This document shows, one piece after another, positions 26,142 to 34,829 of a DNA stretch of 64,000 bases. The notes below the pieces were generated by a model, which saw nothing but the letters and a program-made list of their open reading frames with translations, did no database searches and had not been told where the DNA came from. The position numbers and the translations under genes were made by a program. Within the stretch, counting starts at the first letter, position 1. Every line of letters starts with the position of its first letter. Source of the DNA: Pseudonocardia alaniniphila (lineage in GTDB: Bacteria; Actinomycetota; Actinomycetes; Mycobacteriales; Pseudonocardiaceae); assembly GCF_022524485.1 (NCBI RefSeq), contig NZ_JAKXMK010000030.1:100611-164610 (forward strand). The letters are read 5' to 3'.

Positions 26142-27000
26142 GCTTCACCTCCCGGCCCAGCAGCCCGGTCGGCCGGACCACCAGGAGCACCAGAACGAGG
26201 CAGAAGAGCAGGAGCGGCGCGACCGTGCCGCCGATGTAGATCCCGGCGAACGACTCGACCATCCCGATGAGCAACGAGGCGAGGACCGCTCCGGACAGGC
26301 TGCCGAGCCCACCGAGGATCACCGCGAGGAACGAGACCATGAGGACCTGGTCGCCGATCGAGGGCGCCAGCGAGAACAACGGAGTCACGAGGGCGCCGGT
26401 GAGCCCGGCGATCCCCGTGGCGATGCCGAACGCCAGCGGGAAGAGGATCTTCGGTCGCATCCCCTGGGTCACCGCGATGTGGCGGTCGTCGGCCATCGCA
26501 CGCAGCCCGCGCCCCGTCTGCGTCCGGTAGAGGAACAGGTGGATGAGCATCACGGCCACGACGGCGACCCCGATGACGATCAGGCGGCCGTAGGGAACCG
26601 CCGCCCCGCCGATCCGCAGCGTGCCCTCCAGCGGGAAGTTGTAGGCCACGGCCTGGGGCCCGAAGAGGATCAGCACCGCCGCGGTGATCATCAGGCCGAG
26701 CCCGAGGGTGAGCACGATCGTCGCCAGGTGGTCGTCGATGCGCTGCTCGATGACCGTGATCTCGAAGGCGTACCCGAGCAGGGCGGTGACGAGCGCGGCG
26801 ACGATCAGCCCGACGACGAAGGGCATCCCCATCTCCGTGGAGACGTAGTAACCGATGTATCCGCCGAGGGTGTAGAAGGCTCCGTGCGCGAAGTTGATCA
26901 CGCGGAGGATCCCGAAGATCATCGAGAAGCCGAGCGCCATCAGGGCGTACTGGGCGCCGAGCGTCAGCCCTCCGAACACGGCCTGCAGGACATCGCTCAC
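26134..27000 (-). CDS. livH: Branched-chain-type ABC importer permease LivH-like
   Basis: A 288-aa integral membrane subunit. The family start (LQAVFGGLTLGAQYALMALGFSMIFGILRVINFAHGAFYTLG) is unmistakable, followed by about eight helices and the usual end VVRPTGLLGR. The GTG start overlaps the stop of the binding-protein gene as GTGA, and its end overlaps the LivM-LivG gene by 8 bp, so the importer subunits are tightly coupled. Confidence 0.93.
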   Translation of the reverse strand: MSDVLQAVFGGLTLGAQYALMALGFSMIFGILRVINFAHGAFYTLGGYIGYYVSTEMGMPFVVGLIVAALVTALLGYAFEITVIEQRIDDHLATIVLTLGLGLMITAAVLILFGPQAVAYNFPLEGTLRIGGAAVPYGRLIVIGVAVVAVMLIHLFLYRTQTGRGLRAMADDRHIAVTQGMRPKILFPLAFGIATGIAGLTGALVTPLFSLAPSIGDQVLMVSFLAVILGGLGSLSGAVLASLLIGMVESFAGIYIGGTVAPLLLFCLVLVLLVVRPTGLLGREVKHV

Positions 27001-28202
27001 GGCTGCGTCGCCTCCAGGCGCACCAGGGGCTGCGGCTGACCGTCGCGGATGTAGCCCATGTAGAAGGGGAACGACATCTCCTGGTCGACCCCGAACTCCT
27101 GCTGCCCCGTCCACACGCCGCGTCCCAGGTCGGGGTCTTCGAGTGGGTCCTGACGCAGGCGTGCGGCGACCGCCTGGGTGTCGGTCGTGGTGCCGGCGGC
27201 GGAGATCGCCCGCAGCAGTGCGCGTGCCGCCGGCAACCAGCCCAGCGTCAGCGAGGTGGCCGGGCGGCCGGCGATCTGCTCGTACTCGGCCGACAGGTGC
27301 TGCATCCTCGGATCGCTGAGATCGACCATCGAGTAGTAGAAGAAGTTGCCCAGAACGTCGTTGCCGCCCGCGACCCGGGCGATCTCGGCCGTGCTCTCGC
27401 CGCCCAACCGGCAGAAGGTCCCCGTGTAGCCGGCCTGCCGCAGCTGCTTGACCATCGTGCCCGCGTCGGCCGCTGGGGTGGACGCGAGGTCGACGAGGTC
27501 GGGGTCGTGGCCGAGGATCCGCGAGACGATCGGTGCGAAGTCCTGCGTGCCGCGCTGGTAGCTCTCGCGGCTCACCGGGAGCCCGGCCTGCGTGAACCGG
27601 ATCTCGTTCACGTCGGCGATGTCCGAGCCGCTCTGGTCGCTGGTGGCGACGATCGTGACCTTGTTGAAGCTGAAGTGCTTGCGCGCTTCGGCGATGATCG
27701 GGGCCGCCCACACCGAGGGCCCCGGGGCGACGTGGAACACCAGCGGGTACTGGGGCTGCAGCGCGTCGCGCCCGAACCCGTTCGCCACCAGCAGCATGTC
27801 GTTGCGCCCCGCGAGGGGCTTCATTCCGGTGACCTCGGTGGCCCCCATCGGTCCGATGACGAACCGGATGCCCTGGCCGATGAACTCACCCGCTCCGTTG
27901 GCCGCCCCCGCGCTCGTGTAGCCGGTGTCGTAGGCCGACACCCGGACGTGGCAGGTCCGCTCGCCGACCCGCAGGCCGCCCTGCTGGTTCACCTCCGCCG
28001 CAGCGAGGTCTGCCGTGCCCTTCATGGACAGCCCGAAGTCGGCGGCCGGCCCGGCGAGCGGGCCCAACGTGCCGATCGTGAGTACGCACGCGCCGTTCTC
28101 GTCGGTGGTTCCACTGGCCTCGACCTTGTCGGCACCGCAGCCGGCGAGAGCGAGCGCCATGCAACAAGCCATCCACACTGCCGCGGATCGGGGCACGCGC
28201 AT
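26997..28202 (-). CDS. Branched-chain-type ABC importer substrate-binding lipoprotein LivJ-like
   Basis: A receptor with an N-terminal signal and lipobox (LALAGC, Cys about residue 22), then a type-I periplasmic-binding domain: IGTLGPLAGPAADFGLSMKGTADLAAAEVNQQGG is the family start. Length 401 aa. It lies 60 bp after the enoyl-CoA hydratase gene and overlaps livH. Liv-family receptors also bind aromatic and aliphatic carboxylates, which would suit the operon. Confidence 0.9.
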   Translation of the reverse strand: MRVPRSAAVWMACCMALALAGCGADKVEASGTTDENGACVLTIGTLGPLAGPAADFGLSMKGTADLAAAEVNQQGGLRVGERTCHVRVSAYDTGYTSAGAANGAGEFIGQGIRFVIGPMGATEVTGMKPLAGRNDMLLVANGFGRDALQPQYPLVFHVAPGPSVWAAPIIAEARKHFSFNKVTIVATSDQSGSDIADVNEIRFTQAGLPVSRESYQRGTQDFAPIVSRILGHDPDLVDLASTPAADAGTMVKQLRQAGYTGTFCRLGGESTAEIARVAGGNDVLGNFFYYSMVDLSDPRMQHLSAEYEQIAGRPATSLTLGWLPAARALLRAISAAGTTTDTQAVAARLRQDPLEDPDLGRGVWTGQQEFGVDQEMSFPFYMGYIRDGQPQPLVRLEATQP

Positions 28203-28262
28203 GGATCGGCCTCCTTCGCATCACCTTTGATCGCGGGAGTCAGGACACGTGGTCCGACCTGG

Positions 28263-29051
28263 TCAGCGGCCCTGCCAGTTGGGCGGGCGCTTCTCCAGGA
28301 AGGCGCGGATGCCCTCTTCGCGGTCCTGGGAGAGGTAGGGGTTGGGACCGACCGAGAGCCGCAAGGCGGAGTGCACCGGCAGCTCCCAGCCCTTGGTGAC
28401 CATCTCCTTGTAGCGGCGCAGCGTGAGCGGCGCGTTGGCCACCACCGAGCGCACCAGCTTCTCGGCCGCATCGCGCAGGTCGGCCGAGGGGACCACCCTG
28501 TTGTAGAGGCCCCACTTGAGAGCCTCCTCGGCGCTCAACGGCTCGCCGGTGTAGAGCATCTCCAGTGCGACCGCCCGCGGGATGAGCCGGGGGAGCAGCA
28601 CCGTCGCGAAGTTGGCGCCCATGCCGCGCTTGGCTTCCGGCATGCCGATGACGGCGTGATCGGCGGCGATGCGCAGGTCGCAGGCCAGCGCGAGCTCACA
28701 GCCACCGGCCAGGACCGGACCGTTGATCACCGCGATCGTCGGCTTGTACGTCTCGGTGATCGTCTCGTAGACGTTGCGCTCGGCACCGGTCATCGGCACC
28801 GGGATCTGCTTGCCCTGCCGGGCGAGCTCGTCGAACTCCTTGAGGTCGGCGCCGGCGCAGAACGCCTTGTCGCCTGCTCCCGTGAGCACGACCGCCCAGA
28901 TGTCGTCGTCGATGCTCGCCTCGCTGAACCGCCGCACGAGCTCGCTCGCCACACCGGTGCTCATCGCGTTGCGTCGCTCGGGCCGGTCGATGGTCAGGTA
29001 GGCGACGTGCTCGTCGACCTCGTACACGACGTCGTTGTGCCGTTCCGTCAC
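28263..29051 (-). CDS. Enoyl-CoA hydratase/isomerase family protein
   Basis: A crotonase-fold enzyme that adds water to an enoyl-CoA. The two oxyanion-hole motifs, AFCAGADLKEF (about residue 67) and GPVLAGGCELALACD (about 110), and the catalytic-Glu region IGMPEAKRGMG (about 137) are present. Length 262 aa. The GTG start has GGGAGG 8 nt upstream. It is the promoter-proximal gene of the minus-strand operon and faces the IclR regulator across a 279-bp gap. Confidence 0.9.
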   Translation of the reverse strand: MTERHNDVVYEVDEHVAYLTIDRPERRNAMSTGVASELVRRFSEASIDDDIWAVVLTGAGDKAFCAGADLKEFDELARQGKQIPVPMTGAERNVYETITETYKPTIAVINGPVLAGGCELALACDLRIAADHAVIGMPEAKRGMGANFATVLLPRLIPRAVALEMLYTGEPLSAEEALKWGLYNRVVPSADLRDAAEKLVRSVVANAPLTLRRYKEMVTKGWELPVHSALRLSVGPNPYLSQDREEGIRAFLEKRPPNWQGR

Positions 29052-29148
29052 GCCCGCACCTCCCGGGCGATCAGCTGTGTGCTTCCTCCTGGTTCGTACG
29101 GAGTGGGATCCACGGTGCTCCCGTCCACCTCGGCTACGATGCCCGACG

Positions 29149-29166
29149 CGTTCGATATCTCGAACG
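29149..29166. promoter_or_regulatory. Inverted-repeat operator candidate for the IclR regulator
   Basis: CGTTCGA-TATC-TCGAACG: 7-bp perfect arms around a 4-bp centre, in the gap between the divergent enoyl-CoA hydratase operon and the IclR gene, about 100 bp from the operon's first codon. The position and size suit an IclR-type site. Confidence 0.6.
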
Positions 29167-29330
29167 TGTGTCGGCAGATCGACCAAATTCGACGGTAGAT
29201 CGTGCGGGCTGCAGAGGTCAACGGGCTGACGAGTGGGGGAGGGAATGTCCGAACTGCGCAGTTGCGGGTTCGACATCGAGCGACCTGCGACGATCTGTCG
29301 GACGTCGACGACAGGCAGGGGAAGCCGATC

Positions 29331-30125
29331 ATGAGCCGCACCGTCCCCGCGGTCGTCCGCGCCATGGACATCCTGGAGCTGTTCCTCGACGTCGACGCGG
29401 AGCTGAGCCCGCGCGACTTCGCCGCCCGGCTCGGGTTGCCCCGCACCACCGTCTTCGAACTGCTCAACACCCTCGTCTCGCGTGGCTACCTCACCCGCGC
29501 AGGCGAGGACTCCGCGCGCTACCGCCTCGGTGTGCGGGTCTTCCAGCTGGGCAGTGCGTACTCGGAGCGGCTCGACCTGGCCCGCGAGGGCCGGCGTGTG
29601 GCCGGGGCGGTCGCCGGCCTCTGCGACGAGACGGTGCACGTGGCCGTGCTCGACGGGAGCGACGTCGTCTACATCGCGAAGGTCGACAGCACGCGATCGG
29701 TCCGGATGGTCTCCGCCGTGGGTCGCCGGCTACCCGCCCATTGCTCGGCGGTGGGCAAGATGCTGCTCGCGGGGCTGCCGTCGAGCGCGGTACGCGCGCG
29801 TCTGCCCCAGGATCGGCCGCTGCCGGCGCTGACACCCCGCACGTTGACCTCGGTCCGCAAGCTCGAGCGCGAGCTGGAGAGGATCCGCGCCGAGGCGGTG
29901 GCCTTCGAGCACGGCGAGTCCAACGACGACGTCTCGTGCGTGTCCGCCCCGGTCTTCGACCACGGCGGAAGCATGGTGGCCGCCATGAGCATCTCGGTGC
30001 CCTCCAGCCGCTGGGACCACAAGAGCGACATGGAATGGGCGCAGCTGGTCACCGAGGGCGCCGCGCAGCTCTCCGGCCAGCTCGGACACGTCGGGAACGC
30101 GGGGCGGCTGCCGACCGGACGCTGA
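29331..30125 (+). CDS. IclR family transcriptional regulator
   Basis: The winged helix-turn-helix (AMDILELFLDVDAELSPRDFAARLGLPRTTVFELLNTL) occupies about residues 8-50, followed by the IclR effector domain with RLGVRVFQLG and the AHCSAVGKMLLA loop. Length 264 aa. The ATG at 29331 has GGGGAAG upstream; the frame is open further upstream but the homologous part starts here. It is divergent from the 12-gene acyl-CoA operon and is its likely regulator. Its stop is only 4 bp from the end of the convergent GntR gene. Confidence 0.9.
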   Translation: MSRTVPAVVRAMDILELFLDVDAELSPRDFAARLGLPRTTVFELLNTLVSRGYLTRAGEDSARYRLGVRVFQLGSAYSERLDLAREGRRVAGAVAGLCDETVHVAVLDGSDVVYIAKVDSTRSVRMVSAVGRRLPAHCSAVGKMLLAGLPSSAVRARLPQDRPLPALTPRTLTSVRKLERELERIRAEAVAFEHGESNDDVSCVSAPVFDHGGSMVAAMSISVPSSRWDHKSDMEWAQLVTEGAAQLSGQLGHVGNAGRLPTGR

Positions 30126-30129
30126 CCCC

Positions 30130-30795
30130 TCAGCGTGCTTCGAGCACCTCGATCGCCGACGCCGTGAGGCTCAGCCGGATGTGGTTGCGCATCAGCGCGG
30201 CCGCCCCCTCGCCGTCACCGCGGACGACGAGCTCCATCATCTGACGGTGTTCGTCGAGGTCGCGGGTGCGCGGTTCGTCGCCCGGCGGCAGTACGAGACC
30301 GATGCGCCGGTAGCGGTCCGACTTGTCCCACAGGTCGTCGAGCAACCGCACCATGACGTCGTTGTGCGACGCCCGGTACAGCGCCTGGTGGAACTCCCGG
30401 TGCGCGGTGAGCGCCTCCTCGCCCCACTGCCTGGTCACGGGCAACAGTCGTTCGGCGGCGGCCCGCATCGCGTCCATGTCGGCCTCGGTACGGCGGGCTG
30501 CCGCGAGCTCGACCGCCGAGGGGTCGAGTGACATGCGCACCTCGAACAGCTGCCGGGCCTCGGCGGCGTCCATGCGGGCGACGCGCGCGTCCCGGTGCGT
30601 GTCGAGATCGATCAAACCTTCGCTGCTGAGCCGGCGGATGGCCTCACGCAGCGGCGTGATGCTCATGTGCAGGGACTCGGCGAGCTCGTACTGCGCCAGT
30701 CGTGAGCCGGGGGCGAGGGCTCCCGAGAGGATGCGGTCGCGGATCTCGGCGTACGCGACCTCGCTCTTGCTCGAGAAGACGTTCGTGCTGGCCAT
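30130..30795 (-). CDS. GntR family regulator, FCD subfamily (tartrate cassette)
   Basis: A 221-aa regulator with helix-turn-helix (QYELAESLHMSITPLREAIRRLSSEG, about residues 33-59) and a C-terminal FCD domain with its metal-binding pattern (Asp-x3-Arg...His...His). It is divergent from the D-tartrate dehydratase/DctA genes across a 97-bp gap and is their likely regulator. An 8-bp palindrome CTTATAAG at 30869-30876 in that gap could be part of its operator or of a promoter. Confidence 0.88.
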   Translation of the reverse strand: MASTNVFSSKSEVAYAEIRDRILSGALAPGSRLAQYELAESLHMSITPLREAIRRLSSEGLIDLDTHRDARVARMDAAEARQLFEVRMSLDPSAVELAAARRTEADMDAMRAAAERLLPVTRQWGEEALTAHREFHQALYRASHNDVMVRLLDDLWDKSDRYRRIGLVLPPGDEPRTRDLDEHRQMMELVVRGDGEGAAALMRNHIRLSLTASAIEVLEAR

Positions 30796-30892
30796 CGGCC
30801 CACCACTTCTTGTCGTGACCAGGTCGCCCTTGCGTTCGGACTCATACGGAGCCTAGCGTCTGGAACATCTTATAAGTTACGAGGAGCGCGCA

Positions 30893-32062
30893 ATGAAGAT
30901 CGTCTCCGTGCATGAGGGTGTCGTGCCGATCAGCTCGTCGATTCGCAACGCGTGGATCGACTTCAGCTCGATGGACTGCTCGATCGTCGCGGTCGTCAGT
31001 GACGTCGTCCGCGACGGTGAGCCCGTCGTGGGGTACGGGTTCACCTCGAACGGTCGCTACAGCGCGGGGGAGATCCTGCGCCGGCGCATGCTGCCGCGGC
31101 TGCTGCAGGCCTCCCCGGACGATCTCGTCGCCGACGACGGCACCTTCGTCGACCCGGCGAAGGCGTGGGACGTGATGATGCGCAACGAGAAGCCGGGCGG
31201 TCACGGTGAACGCTCGGTCGCGGTCGGCGCCGTCGACATGGCGCTGTTCGATCTCGCCGCGAAGATCGCCGGTCAGCCCCTCTACCGGTTCTTGTCCGAG
31301 CGCTATGGCGACGGCCGGCCCGACGAGTCGGTCTTCGTCTACGCCGCCGGCGGCTACTACGCACCCGGCAAGGGCCTGCGCGAGCTGCAGGACGAGATGA
31401 AGGGCTTCCTCGACCTCGGCTACCGCGTGGTCAAGATGAAGATCGGCGGCGCCGAACTGGCGGAGGACCTGCGCCGGATCGAGGCCGTCCTGGACGTCGT
31501 CGGCGGCGACGGATCCCGGCTGGCGGTGGACGTCAACGGCCGTTTCGACCTGGAGACGGCCCTGGAGTACGGCCGCGCGATCGAGCCCTACGGCCTGTTC
31601 TGGTACGAGGAGCCCGGCGACCCGCTCGACTATCACCTGCACGCCACCCTGGCCGAGCACTACCGGGGTCCGCTGGCCACCGGCGAGAACCTGTTCTCGC
31701 TGCCGGACGCCCGCAACCTCGTGCGGTACGCGGGGATGCGGCCCGACCGCGACACCATCCAGGTCGACCCGGCGCTGAGCTACGGCCTGGTCGAGTACCT
31801 GCGCATCCAGGACATGCTGCGCCGGCACGGCTGGGACTCCCGCCGGTGCATCCCGCACGGCGGCCACCAGTTCTCCCTGCACATCGCGGCCGCGCTGAAG
31901 CTCGGTGGCAACGAGTCGTATCCCGGGGAGTTCAAGCCCGCGGGCGGCTTCGCCGACGGCGCCGTGGTGCGCGACGGATACATCGGCCTCACGGACCTGC
32001 CGGGGATCGGCCTCGAGGCGAAGGCCGCGTTCTACCCGGTGCTGCGCGAGCTGCACAGCTGA
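30893..32062 (+). CDS. tarD: D(-)-tartrate dehydratase (enolase superfamily)
   Basis: It should convert D-tartrate to oxaloacetate with Mg2+. The whole length matches the family as I know it from the Bradyrhizobium enzyme: PISSSIRNAWIDFSSM at the start, NEKPGGHGERSVAVGAVDMALFD (about residue 100), VKMKIGG with the catalytic Lys (about 183), VDVNGRF and YEEPGDP metal ligands, ATGENLFS, and RCIPHGGHQFSLHIAA with the catalytic His (about 322). Length 389 aa. GAGGAG stands 6 nt before the ATG. The DctA-type transporter follows at 58 bp. Confidence 0.9.
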   Translation: MKIVSVHEGVVPISSSIRNAWIDFSSMDCSIVAVVSDVVRDGEPVVGYGFTSNGRYSAGEILRRRMLPRLLQASPDDLVADDGTFVDPAKAWDVMMRNEKPGGHGERSVAVGAVDMALFDLAAKIAGQPLYRFLSERYGDGRPDESVFVYAAGGYYAPGKGLRELQDEMKGFLDLGYRVVKMKIGGAELAEDLRRIEAVLDVVGGDGSRLAVDVNGRFDLETALEYGRAIEPYGLFWYEEPGDPLDYHLHATLAEHYRGPLATGENLFSLPDARNLVRYAGMRPDRDTIQVDPALSYGLVEYLRIQDMLRRHGWDSRRCIPHGGHQFSLHIAAALKLGGNESYPGEFKPAGGFADGAVVRDGYIGLTDLPGIGLEAKAAFYPVLRELHS

Positions 32063-32120
32063 CGCGCCTTCGCTGCCTTCCCTGCTGAAACGCCACACAC
32101 TGCTGTGCAAGGAGTTCGGT

Positions 32121-33464
32121 ATGTCCCAGTCGAACGTCGCCGACCCCCCATCTCGGTCCCGCCCCGTCCGGCTGCTGCGTGAGCTGTGGTTCCAGGTGGT
32201 CCTGGGTGCCGTACTCGGAATCGCCGTCGGCGTTCTCTTCCCCGGCTTCGGCGCCGCGATGAAACCTCTGAACGACTGGTTCATCGCGCTGGTCGAGATG
32301 ATCGTCATCCCGGTCGTCTTCTGCGTGGTCACCACGGGTATCGCCGCGATGGAGGATCTGCGTAAGGCCGGGCGGATCGGGATCAAGGCGATCCTCTACT
32401 TCATCGTCTTCTCGCTCGTGTCGATGGTGATCGGCCTCGTGGTGGCCAATGTGTTCCATCCCGGCGCGGGGATGAACATCGACCCGGCCACCCTCGACGC
32501 GAGCAACATCCCCGGCGTGAGCGGAGGCGGACACGCGAGCTTCACGGACTTCGTGTCGAGCCTGATCCCGGAGTCGCTGTTCGGCGCGCTCACCGGGGAC
32601 AACATCCTCTCGGCGCTGCTGGTGTCGATCCTGTTCGGTGTGGCCCTCAACGTCTCCGGCGAGCGCGCGCAGATCCTCACCCGGGGCATCGGGGCGCTGT
32701 CGGACGTCGTGTTCAGGATCGTCTCGTGGGTGATGCGACTCGCGCCCATCGGCACGTTCGGAGCTCTGGCCACGGTGGTCAGCACCTACGGCGTGGCCAG
32801 CCTGCAGCAGCTCGGCTACCTGGTCGTCCTGTTCACCGCGACGTGCGTCGTCTACATCGTCGTGGTGCTCGGGGCGATCATGCGGGCGTGCCGGCTGAGC
32901 CTGTTCGGGCTCATGCGCTTCCTGCGGGCCGAACTGCTGGTCGCGTTGAGCACCTGCTCGAGCGAGGCGGTGCTCCCGCAGGTGGTGCAGAAGCTCGAAG
33001 CCCTCGGCGTCGGCCGTCCCGTCGTGGGCATCACGATTCCCGCCGGGTTCTCCTTCAACCTCGACGGTTCGGCGATCTACCTGACGATGGCCTCGCTCTT
33101 CCTCGCGCAGGCCGTCGGGATCGACCTGTCGTGGCAGCAGCAGCTGACGATGGTCGGGATCATGATGCTGACGAGCAAGGGAACCGCCGGGATCGCGGGT
33201 GGCGCATTCATCGTGCTGGCCAGCAGCATCACCGCCATCGGGCACGTGCCGCTCGCGGCGCTCGCGTTGATCGTCGGTGTCGACCGGCTGCTCAACGAGG
33301 GCCGGGTCTTCATCAACGTGCTCGGCAACGCCGTCGCGGCGATCGTGGTGGGGAAGTGGGAGAAGGACTTCGACGTCACCCGGGCCCGGGCCGTTCTGCG
33401 GATGCGGCCGGAGGTGACAGGCGGCGACAGGTCGCCCGCGAGCTCCGTCGGAACGGGCACCTGA
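32121..33464 (+). CDS. dctA: Dicarboxylate/cation symporter, DctA/DAACS family
   Basis: A secondary transporter of C4-dicarboxylates. Characteristic segments: MKPLNDWFIALVEMIVIPVVFCVV near the N-terminus, the Ser-rich LSTCSSEAVLPQVV hairpin (about residue 276), PAGFSFNLDGSAIYLTMASLF (about 306) and the MMLTSKGTAGIAGGAFIVL hairpin. Length 447 aa. The ATG at 32121 has AAGGAG 8 nt upstream. Next to D-tartrate dehydratase it most likely brings in tartrate. Confidence 0.92.
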   Translation: MSQSNVADPPSRSRPVRLLRELWFQVVLGAVLGIAVGVLFPGFGAAMKPLNDWFIALVEMIVIPVVFCVVTTGIAAMEDLRKAGRIGIKAILYFIVFSLVSMVIGLVVANVFHPGAGMNIDPATLDASNIPGVSGGGHASFTDFVSSLIPESLFGALTGDNILSALLVSILFGVALNVSGERAQILTRGIGALSDVVFRIVSWVMRLAPIGTFGALATVVSTYGVASLQQLGYLVVLFTATCVVYIVVVLGAIMRACRLSLFGLMRFLRAELLVALSTCSSEAVLPQVVQKLEALGVGRPVVGITIPAGFSFNLDGSAIYLTMASLFLAQAVGIDLSWQQQLTMVGIMMLTSKGTAGIAGGAFIVLASSITAIGHVPLAALALIVGVDRLLNEGRVFINVLGNAVAAIVVGKWEKDFDVTRARAVLRMRPEVTGGDRSPASSVGTGT

Positions 33465-33510
33465 CCGTGGACGCCCGGCCTGGACAGCCCTGTGGTGGTC
33501 CCACATACTG

Positions 33511-33627
33511 TGAACGAGGGGAGTACTTCGGCCAGGTCTGACCGGTCAGGACGGACACCCTCGGTGTTCCCGGCAGGCCGTCCTCGGTGAGGATGAAGGA
33601 GACCTCGAACGCTTCAGTTCGAGGAGG
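33511..33627 (+). ncRNA. yybP-ykoY (manganese) riboswitch candidate upstream of terC
   Basis: The aptamer landmarks of the Mn2+ riboswitch are in place. P1 pairs CGAGG (33515-33519) with CCTCG (33603-33607). Directly after the 5' strand comes the invariant GGAGTA loop (33520-33525); before the 3' strand comes a GGAGA segment, and CCGGC (33570-33574) sits in the other loop. The same CCTCG also starts a perfect 8-bp hairpin, CCTCGAAC/GTTCGAGG (33603-33624), that covers part of the GAGGAGG ribosome site. P1 and this hairpin exclude each other, so metal binding should free translation. Confidence 0.8.
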
Positions 33628-33632
33628 CCCCC

Positions 33633-34637
33633 GTGCCCGGCGATCCGGTTGTTCTCCAGGCTTCGGCGCCATCGGTCGGCTCGCCCTGGTTGTGGAGCGT
33701 CAGCATCGCCGTGTTGCTCGGGTTGCTGGTCGCCGACTTCCTGGTCACGCGTCGTCCCCATGAGGTCTCGCTACGCGAGGCGGCGGGATGGTCAGCGTTC
33801 TATCTCGCGTTGCCGCTGGTGTTCGGCCTCGGGCTGTGGGCGGCGTTCGGCGGTGCCCAGGCGTTGGAGTTCATCACGGGATACGTGGTGGAGAAATCCC
33901 TGTCGGTGGACAACCTGTTCGTGTTCATGCTCCTGCTGGCGGGCTTCGCTGTTCCGCGAGCCGTGCAGCAGCGCGTGTTGCTCTACGGCATCAGCGGCGC
34001 GCTGGTGCTGCGCGGCGTCTTCATCGCGGCCGGTGCCGCCCTGCTGCAGGCCGGAACCTGGGCGTTCCTGGTGTTCGGCGCGATCCTGTTCGTCTCCGCC
34101 GCGAAGATCCTGCACGAGGCGATCACCGGCTCGGCCTTCGACCGAGATGTGTCGCAGCTGCGGTCGGTGCGGTTGTTGCGAAAGCTGATGCCCGTCACCG
34201 ACGACTACCGCGGTACCCGGCTCACGGTCCACGAGGGCGGACGCCGTGCGCTGACCCCGTTGACCGTGGTCGTCGTGGCGGTCTTCGCCGCGGACGTCGT
34301 TTTCGCCGTCGACTCCGTGCCCGCGGTCTATGGCATCACCGAGGACCCGTACCTGGTGTTCGTCACGAACGCCTTCGCGCTGCTCGGGATGCGGGCCCTG
34401 TACTTCGTGTTGCAGGCGGTGCTGGCCAAGCTCACCCATCTCAATTACGGACTCGCGATCATTCTCGGCTTCATCGGCGTCAAGCTGGTGCTGCACTGGG
34501 CCCATGGCATCTGGGCGGCGGCGCCGGAGATCCCCACCCCGATCTCGCTCGCGGTGATCGTGCTCGTCCTCGCCGCCGTGACGGCGACCAGCCTGCGCTC
34601 CCATCACCCTGTCGGAGAAGCCGAAACCAGGAGCTGA
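33633..34637 (+). CDS. TerC/Alx family integral membrane protein
   Basis: A 334-aa membrane protein with about nine hydrophobic segments. The family signature EKSLSVDNLFVFMLLLAGF (about residue 87) and the matching VVAVFAADVVFAVDSVPAVYGIT (about 211) carry the conserved acidic residues proposed to bind metal. The GTG start follows GAGGAGG. TerC/Alx proteins are linked to manganese efflux and to metalating exported proteins; the Mn-type riboswitch in front of it fits this role. A 36-codon membrane ORF follows at 2 bp. Confidence 0.9.
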   Translation: MPGDPVVLQASAPSVGSPWLWSVSIAVLLGLLVADFLVTRRPHEVSLREAAGWSAFYLALPLVFGLGLWAAFGGAQALEFITGYVVEKSLSVDNLFVFMLLLAGFAVPRAVQQRVLLYGISGALVLRGVFIAAGAALLQAGTWAFLVFGAILFVSAAKILHEAITGSAFDRDVSQLRSVRLLRKLMPVTDDYRGTRLTVHEGGRRALTPLTVVVVAVFAADVVFAVDSVPAVYGITEDPYLVFVTNAFALLGMRALYFVLQAVLAKLTHLNYGLAIILGFIGVKLVLHWAHGIWAAAPEIPTPISLAVIVLVLAAVTATSLRSHHPVGEAETRS

Positions 34638-34639
34638 CC

Positions 34640-34750
34640 ATGCTGGCCGTACTGATCGACGTCGCGCTGACCGTACTGGTGCTCGTCGCCCTGATATTCA
34701 CCTCCGCGGTGCTGCTGTCCGTGCGGCCACCCAGAGGGCCACACCGGTAG
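34640..34750 (+). CDS. 36-aa single-pass membrane microprotein
   Basis: A tiny ORF starting with ATG 2 bp after the terC stop and preceded by AGGAG 8 nt upstream. It encodes one hydrophobic helix (about residues 2-28, VLIDVALTVLVLVALIF...) and a short basic Pro/Arg tail (RPPRGPHR). The spacing and hydrophobicity make chance unlikely. I recognise no family. It may be a small partner of the TerC-family protein. Confidence 0.55.
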   Translation: MLAVLIDVALTVLVLVALIFTSAVLLSVRPPRGPHR

Positions 34751-34799
34751 CGCAGCGGCAGCGTGCGTTCCGGACAAGCCCGGCGGGTCGAATCCACAC
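34746..34799 (+). other. tRNA-like fragment (degenerate)
   Basis: GGTAGCGCAGCGGCAGCGTG looks like a tRNA D-arm and a later GGGTCGAATCC like a T-loop, with roughly the right distance. The acceptor stem does not pair and the anticodon stem is poor, so this is not a working tRNA. It could be a remnant left by an integration event, or chance. Confidence 0.25.
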
Positions 34800-34829
34800 G
34801 CCCGCGCTCGACAGCAGGCATCCCCCGTA

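Noticed and set aside
34746..34799. Functional tRNA gene
   Set aside because: Acceptor and anticodon stems do not pair; kept only as a fragment.
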